A stretch of DNA of 64,000 nt from Marinobacterium iners DSM 11526 (GTDB lineage Bacteria > Pseudomonadota > Gammaproteobacteria > Pseudomonadales > Balneatricaceae), in NCBI RefSeq assembly GCF_900107855.1, contig NZ_FNRJ01000010.1, positions 1 through 64,000 of the forward strand, written 5' to 3'. A model generated the notes under the pieces. That model ran no database searches. It worked only from the letters and a program-made list of their open reading frames with translations, and was not told the DNA's origin. Made by a program: the position numbers and the translations under genes. Below, piece by piece: positions 43,475-51,373 of the stretch; the stretch's first letter is position 1, and each line of letters begins with the position of its first letter.

Positions 43475-46400
43475 TTATAGCCAGCGGCGGCGTGCAAGCA
43501 CATAATACAAAAGCGGCACGACGATGATGGTCAGCAACGTCGACATGGCAAGACCAAACACCAGCGAGATCGCCAGTCCGTTAAAAATCGGGTCGCCAAG
43601 AATGAACCAGGCGCCCACCATCGCTGAAATGGCTGTTAGTGCGATGGGCTTGATTCTGACAGCTCCCGCCATCACTACGGCGTCTTCCAGTCCCATCCCT
43701 TCATCCTGTAACTGACGAATAAATACCACCAGCAGTATGGAGTTGCGCACAATGATGCCGGCCAGCGCGATCATGCCGATCATGCTGGTTGCGGTAAACT
43801 CTCGACCCAGCAGGGCGTGGCCAGGCAGAATCCCAATCAGCGTCAGCGGAATGGGTGCCATGATGACAAGTGGCATCAGGTAGGAACGGAACTGGGCCAC
43901 CAGCAGCACAAAGATCATGAACACGCCGACACTGTAGGCCAGTCCCATGTCTCTGAACGTCTCATAGGTGATCTGCCACTCGCCGTCCCATTTCAGTGTG
44001 CCAAGCTCCGGCAGGTCGGGCTGGCGAATAAAGAACTGTTCCGGCGCATCCTCCTGCTGATTCAGTGCATTCACCATGCGGAACATGCCATAGAGTGGAG
44101 AGTCGATCTCACCGGCCATGTCCGCCGTGACATAGGTTACCGGCAGCAGGTCCTTGTGATAGCGCGCTGCGTCCCAGTCTGACTCAACAATCTGTGCGAA
44201 GCTGGCCAGTGGTATCAACAGACCTTCACGGTTGCGCAGTTGCAGCGAAAGCAGTGCCGACGGCTGTGCTTTGTCGCCTTCATGCAGAATGACCCGAATT
44301 GGGACCGGATATTTGGCGTGTTCGTCATGCAGGTAACTCAGGTTGTTGCCGCCAAGTGCTGTCTGCAATGCTTGCACTACCTGTGCCTGAGAAACTCCCA
44401 GCCGGGCGGCGCGAGCGCGATCAACCACCAGCTGCCACTGTTTCGCCGGAGCTTCCAGTGTTGAATCGATATCGACCAGTCCCTCGATCTGCTGCATCTG
44501 CGCCATCAACTGGAGCGACAGCTCCGCACGTCTGGTTGCATCAGCGGCGTATACCTCGGCCACCAGAGGTGACATGACAGGCGGGCCGGGCGGGACCTCG
44601 ACAATTTTTACCGAAGCGCCAAAAGGCTCGGCGATGGCCTGCAGGGGGTGACGAAGCGATTGAGCAATGTTATGTGATGGGCGCTCGCGCTGACTCTCAG
44701 TAACCAAATTGACCTGCAGATCTCCCTGCCAGGGATCGCTGCGCAGATAATACTGGCGTACGAGCCCATTGAAGTTGATCGGCGCCGAGATGCCGGCATA
44801 GCTTTGCCAGTTTGCAACTTCAGGTACCGTCTCAAGGTGTTGCCCCAGTGACAGCAGCAGGCGTTGGGTTTCTTCCATAGGAGCGGTTTCCGGCATATCG
44901 ACAACGACCTGCAGCTCCGACTTGTTGTCAAACGGCAGCATCTTCAGAATCACCAGCTGAAACACCGGCAGGGCGACGGCCAGTATGGTCAGGCCGATCA
45001 CCACCATTGCCAGCAGTGCCCGGCGGCCCCGATGAGCCCCTAGAAACGGAGTCAGCAGTCGGCTGAAAAGCCGGAGTGTAGTCGGGTTGACACCATCACC
45101 CGAGCTGCCGGTTTCATTGGCCTGCGCGCCCCGGCGATGGTGCAGCAGACGCAGGGCCAGCCAGGGGGCAACCACAAAGGCAACAACCTGTGAAATCACC
45201 ATGCCGGCTGATGCATTAATCGGGATAGGGCTCATGTATGGTCCCATCAGACCGCTGACAAAAGCCATGGGGAGCAGGGCCGCCATAATGGTCAGACTGG
45301 CCATTATCGTCGGCGCCCCCACCTCGTCTACAGCAACCGGAATGATATCCTTCACCGGATGCAGGGAGTTCTGTATGCGCCGGTTGATGTTTTCGGTGAT
45401 GACGATGCCGTCATCCACCAGTATCCCGATTGAAAAGATCAGTGCAAACAGAGAGACCCGGTTCAATGTAAAACCCCAGGCCCATGAAAACACCAACGTC
45501 AGCAGCAGGGTTACCAGTACAGCAGCACCAACGATAGTGGCCTGGCGCCAGCCCATGGCGGCCAGCACCAACAACATTACGCAAAGAGTGGCTGAGATCA
45601 GGTCTGTAATCAGCTTGCGTGCCTTGACCGAGGCGGTCTCGCCATAGTTGCGTGTGATCACCACCTCAATGTCATCAGGCAGTGCGCGGTTTTTTAGCAG
45701 CTGTAGCCTTGCTTCAATGGCTTCGGTGATGTTAATCGCGTTTTCACCGGGCTGCTTGGCAATGGCCAGTGTTACAGCGGGATAGACCTGCCCGACAGTG
45801 CCGGACTTTGCCGCGCTTTTGCCCGGACCGAAGCCCAGCATGACGCTGCGATCGGGTACCGTACTGCCCCTGCTGATTTTGGCGACATCACGCAGGAAGA
45901 CGGCGGCTCCCTGATGCATGCCGATCACCAGGCTGCGGATGCTTTCGACATCTTCCAGCAGCAGGCCTGCCTGCACCGGAATGGAGAGGTTGTCACGGGT
46001 AATTCTGACGGGCTGTGAGCTGCTGTTGGCGGCCTGCAGTGCAAGCGCGATATCATCCAGTCCAAGGCCATAGCCGGCCAACAGGGCAGGATCGAAGTGC
46101 ACGTCAACCCGATCAGGCACACCGCCAACGGTGTAGATATCTCGCGTACCGGGTATCCGCTTCAGTGCCACCTCCAGCATGTGCGCCAGGCGGGTCAGCT
46201 CTTCGCCACCGTATCGCTGCTGCGGGTTGTACAGGGTCAGCGTCATGATCGGTACGTCGTCGATACTTCTGGGCTTGACCAGAGGCGGGCTGGCGCCAAG
46301 GTCGGCAGGCAGCCAGTCCTGATTGGAATACACCTGATTATAGAGTCGAACCAGTGCCTCCTGACGGCTGACGCCGACCTTGAACTGCACAGTGATCACG

Positions 46401-46696
46401 GCCTGCCCCTGACGTGATACCGAATAGACATGTTTGACGCCTTCGATCTCGCTCATCACCTGTTCGGCGGGCGTGGAAATCAGGTTCTCGACCTCTGCGG
46501 CACTGGCTCCGGGCAGGGCGACCAGAATATCGGCCAGTGTCACGTCGATCTGGGGTTCTTCTTCCTTGGGAGTGAACACCAGTACCAGAATACCGAGCAG
46601 TATGGCCAGCAGGGCCAGCAAAGGTGTCAGGCGCGAGTTCTGAAACACGCGGGCAATTGCACCCGAAGGGCCGACAGGAGGCAGTGAAGTGCTCAA
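43475..46696 (-). CDS. RND family efflux pump permease
   Basis: This 1073-residue inner-membrane transporter has a cytoplasmic-to-membrane N-terminus (helix about 22-44), a large periplasmic porter domain, then a six-helix block (about 345-545), a second porter domain and a final helix block (about 880-1050). Motifs typical of RND pumps are present: IGILVDDGIVITENINRRI (about 425-443) and the GxA-rich AGIIVRNSILLVVFIRQ (about 1000-1020). The IDD-like acidic pair in helix 4 (VDDG) supports proton-driven export. It overlaps the adaptor gene by four bases, so the two are coupled. An outer-membrane partner is not in the window. Confidence 0.92.
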   Translation of the reverse strand: MSTSLPPVGPSGAIARVFQNSRLTPLLALLAILLGILVLVFTPKEEEPQIDVTLADILVALPGASAAEVENLISTPAEQVMSEIEGVKHVYSVSRQGQAVITVQFKVGVSRQEALVRLYNQVYSNQDWLPADLGASPPLVKPRSIDDVPIMTLTLYNPQQRYGGEELTRLAHMLEVALKRIPGTRDIYTVGGVPDRVDVHFDPALLAGYGLGLDDIALALQAANSSSQPVRITRDNLSIPVQAGLLLEDVESIRSLVIGMHQGAAVFLRDVAKISRGSTVPDRSVMLGFGPGKSAAKSGTVGQVYPAVTLAIAKQPGENAINITEAIEARLQLLKNRALPDDIEVVITRNYGETASVKARKLITDLISATLCVMLLVLAAMGWRQATIVGAAVLVTLLLTLVFSWAWGFTLNRVSLFALIFSIGILVDDGIVITENINRRIQNSLHPVKDIIPVAVDEVGAPTIMASLTIMAALLPMAFVSGLMGPYMSPIPINASAGMVISQVVAFVVAPWLALRLLHHRRGAQANETGSSGDGVNPTTLRLFSRLLTPFLGAHRGRRALLAMVVIGLTILAVALPVFQLVILKMLPFDNKSELQVVVDMPETAPMEETQRLLLSLGQHLETVPEVANWQSYAGISAPINFNGLVRQYYLRSDPWQGDLQVNLVTESQRERPSHNIAQSLRHPLQAIAEPFGASVKIVEVPPGPPVMSPLVAEVYAADATRRAELSLQLMAQMQQIEGLVDIDSTLEAPAKQWQLVVDRARAARLGVSQAQVVQALQTALGGNNLSYLHDEHAKYPVPIRVILHEGDKAQPSALLSLQLRNREGLLIPLASFAQIVESDWDAARYHKDLLPVTYVTADMAGEIDSPLYGMFRMVNALNQQEDAPEQFFIRQPDLPELGTLKWDGEWQITYETFRDMGLAYSVGVFMIFVLLVAQFRSYLMPLVIMAPIPLTLIGILPGHALLGREFTATSMIGMIALAGIIVRNSILLVVFIRQLQDEGMGLEDAVVMAGAVRIKPIALTAISAMVGAWFILGDPIFNGLAISLVFGLAMSTLLTIIVVPLLYYVLARRRWL

Positions 46697-47742
46697 GGCC
46701 GATACTCCTCGCCCATATTCAATGCAGGCTGTCCGCTGAGTTGCAACGGATTGGCCACTAAGCGCTCTCCCTCACTCAGGCCCGCGAGAATCTCGACCAG
46801 GCCACCGTTACGAACACCGGTGCGTATTTGACGCAAGCGAGGATTATCACTGCCATCGAGCACAAACACAGCCCTCAGCTCGCTGCGATGCAGCAGGCTG
46901 GTGACTGGAATCCAGAGCGCTTCACGAGTGGCAACCGGGAGGCTGACCTTGACCAGCATGCCCGGAAACAGACGTGCATCGGGTTCCTCCAGTGTCATGC
47001 GCAGGCGGAAGCTGTGGCTTGTCGGGTCCGCATAGGGGTAGAAAGTCATTTTGCCGGTAGACAGCATATCGCCATCGGGCAGGGTCACGCGGGCCATTCG
47101 TTGCTCGCGGGCAATACCGGCATATTGTTGTGGCAGGTCTACCGCTACACGCAGCTGTTCCAGTGAAAGTCCGCTAAGAAGAGGCTGACCAGGATTGACG
47201 CTTTCACCCAGTTCTACATGGCGCTCCGTCAAAATACCCCCATAGGGAGCGGTAACACGGGTATAGTCCAGTTGCTTGCGGGCTTCGGCAACTGCTGCCT
47301 GAGCACCAGCCAGACGTGCTTCGCTGGCGCTGAGCTGGTTGCGAGCCTGATCCAGTGCCTGGTCCGCGATCAGACGTCGTTCATGCAGCGAGCGGCTGCG
47401 ACTGAACTGTTGGCGCGCATCGGCAAGGCTCGCTTCGGCTTCAGTGAGAGCAGCCTGGGCCTGCTGCAGCCGCGCCTGCTGCTCGTTGTCTTCGAGCTGT
47501 ACGATCAAGGCTCCGGCGGGTACTGAATCGTCCACGTCATAGGGCAGAGCGATGACGCGACCACTGGTTTGAGCCGAAACCGTGCTCTGTTGCACCGCTT
47601 CAATAACACCATCGAGCTGAACTTTTTCCTCCAGGGCTCGTCGCTCGACTAAGACGGTCTCAATCGATTCGGCTGCGGTGACATGGCTTGCGAGGCCCAA
47701 CAGCAGAACAGTAAGCAGGCGTTGCAGCGATGCAGGTAACAT
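46693..47742 (-). CDS. RND efflux periplasmic adaptor (membrane fusion protein)
   Basis: This 349-residue protein has a signal peptide (about 1-23, ending SHVTA-AE), then the HlyD-type pattern. The lipoyl halves flank a long alpha-helical hairpin (QARLQQAQAALTEAEASLADARQQ, about 106-165, with heptad-like repeats), followed by TERHVELGESVNPGQPLLSGL and the beta-barrel region (about 190-275). It links the inner-membrane pump to an outer-membrane channel. It starts at 47742 with GGGG (AAAGGGGC) spaced 6 bases. It is first in the unit, and the palindromic candidate operator lies 22 bases upstream. Confidence 0.9.
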   Translation of the reverse strand: MLPASLQRLLTVLLLGLASHVTAAESIETVLVERRALEEKVQLDGVIEAVQQSTVSAQTSGRVIALPYDVDDSVPAGALIVQLEDNEQQARLQQAQAALTEAEASLADARQQFSRSRSLHERRLIADQALDQARNQLSASEARLAGAQAAVAEARKQLDYTRVTAPYGGILTERHVELGESVNPGQPLLSGLSLEQLRVAVDLPQQYAGIAREQRMARVTLPDGDMLSTGKMTFYPYADPTSHSFRLRMTLEEPDARLFPGMLVKVSLPVATREALWIPVTSLLHRSELRAVFVLDGSDNPRLRQIRTGVRNGGLVEILAGLSEGERLVANPLQLSGQPALNMGEEYRP

Positions 47743-47763
47743 GAGAAAGCCCCTTTGATTATA

Positions 47764-47777
47764 TTAGATAAATCTAA
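47764..47777. promoter_or_regulatory. Candidate operator of the RND operon
   Basis: The inverted repeat TTAGAT-AA-ATCTAA (6-2-6) lies 22 bases before the adaptor start, next to TATAAT on the minus strand (47758-47763), which could serve as the -10. The repeat would overlap the promoter, so a repressor such as a TetR or ArsR type is a reasonable guess. Confidence 0.5.
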
Positions 47778-47795
47778 ATACAAAGTGGCAGATCG

Positions 47796-49949
47796 TCAAT
47801 GGACGGGTTTCGGTCCTGCTTGCAGGAGCTGTTCACATTCAGTCAGTGGCAGGGGGCGAGCAAACAGATAGCCCTGATAGTGCTGGCAGCCATAGGCTTC
47901 AAGGATGGTGCGCTGTTGCTCGGTTTCGACTCCTTCTGCGATAACGTCCAGGGACAGGGCGTGGCCCATGGCGATGATGGTCTTGATGATCATGGCATCG
48001 TCGTTGTCCGTATCTATATCACGCACAAAAGACTGATCGATTTTAATCTGGTCCAGTGGCAATCGCTTCAGGTACTGAAGTGATGAGTATCCCGTGCCGA
48101 AGTCATCCATCGAGAACTTAACTCCATGCTCTCGGAGCTGAGCCATCTTGCTGATGGTTTCCTCAACGTAGTCGAGAACGGTGGATTCGGTCAGTTCAAT
48201 CTTGAGCTTGCCGGGCGGTACTGTACTTTGTGCCAATGTGGACTCAACCTCGTCTACAAAGTCGGGCTGTCGGAACTGGCGTGCGCTGACATTAACCGCG
48301 AGTTGCAGGTGAGCGGTGAGCGGGTTGCCTTGCCAGCGACAAAGCTGTTCGCAGGCGGTTTTCAGAACCCAGTTGCCAATCGGTACAATCAGGCCGGTTT
48401 CTTCTGCCAGAGGAATAAACTGTGCAGGAGAGACCAGTCCCTTTTCCGAGTGACGCCAGCGCAGTAGCGCTTCTGCACCGATTGGCTGGCTGCGATGATC
48501 GAACTGCAGCTGGTAAAAGAGTTCCAGTTCGTTGCGGTCGATCGCCTGGCGCAACTCGGTTTCAAGTTCGGCACGCTGGCTGATTTCGGCCTGAATCTGT
48601 GGGTCGTAAAAGCTGACGGTGTTGCGACCGGCAGCCTTGGCTTGATACTTGGCCAGCTCCGCCTGCCCAAGCAGCGCCTCACTCTCAAACTGGCGCTCGG
48701 TAAACAGCGCAATGCCGATGCTGACGCTGAGGAAATGATTGAAGTCCTCGATTGAGTACTCGCCCTCGAGGCCGCAGCGCAACTCCTGTGCGATCTGCTC
48801 CGCCTCCCTTGCCGCCAGCGAGCGATTGCTTTGTGGCAGTTCGACCAGAACGGCAAATTCATCACCGCCGACACGCGCCAGCAGGTCGCCTTCTCGCAGC
48901 AGGGTGCGAATCTTCCGTGCCAGCTCAAACAGAAAGTTGTCACATGCCTGGTGGCCGCGGATGTCGTTCAGGAGCTTGAAACGGTCCAGATCGATCCATA
49001 ACAGAGCGTAGTAGTTCTTCATCCGCTCGCTGCTGGTCAAGTGTATCAACTGTTCCTGCAGCATGCGGCGGTTGGGCAGTTCAGTCAGTGCATCGTAAAA
49101 GATAAGACGATGATTGGCCTCTTCGGCCTGGATGCGCCTCACCAGATCATCACGAAAGCCCAGAAGCACGCCCGCAATGCGACCGAATTCGCCTTTGGAC
49201 TTGCGCTGAAGGCGCTCAATGGCGGGGAGTTTCAGGTTGGCACTCTGGTTGTACGCCAGCTGGCTCAGAGCGTCGGCGATGTCCCGTACTCGGCTGCTGA
49301 TCATGCGGGCCACCACAATCACGATCAGGGTAATTACCAGTGCCGCCAGCAAGCTCATGACCAGAATGCGCAGGAATGTCTGGTCGTAACGGGTTTGGCT
49401 TTCCTGCTCTCGCTGCAGGGCACGTTCCGTCAGCAGTACCGAGATTCGGCCGGTAAACTGGGAAAAGTCATTGTAGCTGTGCTGGGCTGTCGCAAAGAAG
49501 CGATTGGCGGTATCAGGATCAACGGCGGCAATCTCAGTGGCCATGATCATCATGTTGCGATAGGCCTCGAACTCTTCTGCCAGCCGAGTGACCGAATTGT
49601 GGTTGACCTCCTTGAGCAGGCTGGACTGTCGGAGGGTTTCAACCCGGGTGTTGATTTCGGCCAATTCATCCACGAAATCCCGGTGAGCGTAATACACTTC
49701 GACTTCCGTCAGTTCACCGTTGCGAGCCCCGTCCAGGGCCTTGATGACACGGCTGTGGAGGTGGGCGATATCACGATTAAAGCTAGCTTCCTGGTGGATG
49801 GTGGCAAGGTCCAGTGCCAGAGCTGCACTGCTGTCCTGTTGTTGCTGGCGCAGACTGTTCAGGGAGAGGTAGCCCAGCAGTATCCCCAAGAACAGTACCA
49901 GCAGGGCGGGCAGCAGGAACATCATCAGAATGGTTTTGCCCGCGCGCAT
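47796..49949 (-). CDS. Membrane GGDEF-EAL c-di-GMP protein
   Basis: This 717-residue protein has a membrane helix (about 5-27), a periplasmic helical sensor region (about 30-190), a second helix (about 198-218), a HAMP-like linker (about 220-280), a GGDEF domain (about 290-450, GGDEF at 361) and an EAL domain (about 465-710, EALLRW at 493, DDFGTGYSS about 610-620). Both motifs are intact. It likely turns an external signal into altered c-di-GMP. Five bases separate it from the upstream histidine-phosphatase-like gene, so the two share an operon. Confidence 0.9.
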   Translation of the reverse strand: MRAGKTILMMFLLPALLVLFLGILLGYLSLNSLRQQQQDSSAALALDLATIHQEASFNRDIAHLHSRVIKALDGARNGELTEVEVYYAHRDFVDELAEINTRVETLRQSSLLKEVNHNSVTRLAEEFEAYRNMMIMATEIAAVDPDTANRFFATAQHSYNDFSQFTGRISVLLTERALQREQESQTRYDQTFLRILVMSLLAALVITLIVIVVARMISSRVRDIADALSQLAYNQSANLKLPAIERLQRKSKGEFGRIAGVLLGFRDDLVRRIQAEEANHRLIFYDALTELPNRRMLQEQLIHLTSSERMKNYYALLWIDLDRFKLLNDIRGHQACDNFLFELARKIRTLLREGDLLARVGGDEFAVLVELPQSNRSLAAREAEQIAQELRCGLEGEYSIEDFNHFLSVSIGIALFTERQFESEALLGQAELAKYQAKAAGRNTVSFYDPQIQAEISQRAELETELRQAIDRNELELFYQLQFDHRSQPIGAEALLRWRHSEKGLVSPAQFIPLAEETGLIVPIGNWVLKTACEQLCRWQGNPLTAHLQLAVNVSARQFRQPDFVDEVESTLAQSTVPPGKLKIELTESTVLDYVEETISKMAQLREHGVKFSMDDFGTGYSSLQYLKRLPLDQIKIDQSFVRDIDTDNDDAMIIKTIIAMGHALSLDVIAEGVETEQQRTILEAYGCQHYQGYLFARPLPLTECEQLLQAGPKPVH

Positions 49950-49954
49950 GAGTT

Positions 49955-50587
49955 TCAGTCCGCCGTTTTCAGCAGGTGGGCCCAGTGGCCGGGTTCGATG
50001 CTGGCAACATAATCAAAGCCACTGCCATCGGCATGGGGGCGAATAATGACCAGGGTGCCTTCGACCGGGAAGTACTCCATTACTTCAACCATGTTCGGGC
50101 CGTGGGCAACCAGAATGCGGTTGCTGCCGGGCTCAACTGGTGTACTCAGAAGCTCAAGTGTGCGTGCAATAATCGGCTGTTTTTCACTGCTGGTCAGTGC
50201 CGCTACATACATCAGGTTAGGGTCTACACGATAACCGTCATCACCAAAGATGATGGCCGCTGTCTGGCAGGCTCGGCACATAGGGCTGCTGTACACCTCG
50301 CTGAAGGGGATATCGGCCAGATGAAACTGGTGGGCGACATCGCGCATGATGTCGCGACCAGCATCGGACAGCGGGCGCTGCGTGCTGCAGTCGTCAAGGT
50401 CAACCGGTACCTGATCAGGCTGGCTGGTGTCGGTGGGGCCGTGACGAATAAACAGGACATACCCACCCTCACGAATGGCCTGCAGCTGGGCCGGAGTGGC
50501 GGGGGAGGGAGTGAAAGGTTCGGCTTGTGACAGTGTGGCCAGTGCCACAAGTACAAGACCCAGCAGCCAGTGAACCTGCTGTTTCAT
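49955..50587 (-). CDS. Exported histidine phosphatase family protein
   Basis: This 210-residue protein has a signal peptide (about 1-22, ending ATLSQA-EP) and the RHG motif of the histidine phosphatase superfamily (LFIRHGPTDTS, about residues 45-55). A second conserved His lies in ILVAHGPNMVEV (about 158-170). It probably hydrolyses a phosphate ester in the periplasm, with the substrate unknown. It lies directly upstream of, and cotranscribed with, the GGDEF-EAL gene. Confidence 0.83.
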   Translation of the reverse strand: MKQQVHWLLGLVLVALATLSQAEPFTPSPATPAQLQAIREGGYVLFIRHGPTDTSQPDQVPVDLDDCSTQRPLSDAGRDIMRDVAHQFHLADIPFSEVYSSPMCRACQTAAIIFGDDGYRVDPNLMYVAALTSSEKQPIIARTLELLSTPVEPGSNRILVAHGPNMVEVMEYFPVEGTLVIIRPHADGSGFDYVASIEPGHWAHLLKTAD

Positions 50588-50719
50588 GAAAGATCCCTCT
50601 CGACAGACATGTTTGTATTATCGGACAGTACAACAAAACCCATGTATTTAAAATGGCTTCTACACTGGTATCAATATGATACAACGGGACAGTGAAGAAC
50701 AAAGTGGAGGACTTTGCTG

Positions 50720-51295
50720 ATGTCACTGCCTGAATTGCTGCGGCAAGTGCGTGCCTGTCGTATCTGTGTTGACCAGCTGCCGCTTGGTCCCAGGCCGGTG
50801 GTGCAGGCTGACAGCAGGGCACGCTTGCTGATTGTCGGGCAGGCGCCTGGGGTGAAGGTGCATGAGACCGGTATCCCGTTCAACGATGCCAGTGGTGATC
50901 GCCTGCGAGAGTGGCTTGGCCTGAGCCGTGACCAGTTCTACGATCCATCCAGGGTGGCGATTGTGCCCATGGGTTTTTGCTATCCCGGGCGCGGCAAGTC
51001 AGGTGACAACCCTCCTCGACCTGAGTGCGCCCCGGCCTGGCGAGCACAGTTGCTGGCGGAACTGCCTGACATTGAGTTGACCCTGTTGGTGGGGCGCTAT
51101 GCTCAGGAGTGGCATTTGGGCAAGGGTATGAACCTCACTGAGCGGGTCAGTCGTTGGCAGGAGTTCGGACCAGACTACATACCCTTACCCCACCCAAGCC
51201 CGCGTAATAATCTGTGGCTGCGGCGCAACCCCTGGTTCGAGCAGGAATTATTGCCTCAATTGCAGCAAAAGATAACCTTAATTGTGCCGGATTGA
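50720..51295 (+). CDS. Uracil-DNA glycosylase superfamily protein
   Basis: This 191-residue protein carries the UDG-superfamily pattern: N-terminal CRICVDQL (two Cys), then LLIVGQAPGVKVHETGIPFNDASGDRLREWLGL (about residues 36-68), which contains the GQAPG motif of family 4-like proteins, the middle PMGFCYPGRG (about 84-93), and the C-terminal PLPHPSPRNNLWLRRNPW (about 153-170). Some of this group excise uracil, others act differently, so catalytic activity is not certain. ATG 50720 has GGAGG (50706-50710) upstream. It precedes rapA by 78 bases. Confidence 0.75.
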   Translation: MSLPELLRQVRACRICVDQLPLGPRPVVQADSRARLLIVGQAPGVKVHETGIPFNDASGDRLREWLGLSRDQFYDPSRVAIVPMGFCYPGRGKSGDNPPRPECAPAWRAQLLAELPDIELTLLVGRYAQEWHLGKGMNLTERVSRWQEFGPDYIPLPHPSPRNNLWLRRNPWFEQELLPQLQQKITLIVPD

Positions 51296-51373
51296 GCCAC
51301 TTTGACGATCAGGCTTTGAGTCTTATCCGCCAAGCGCCTAAAATTGCCGACCTGAATTCAAGGGAGCCACATT

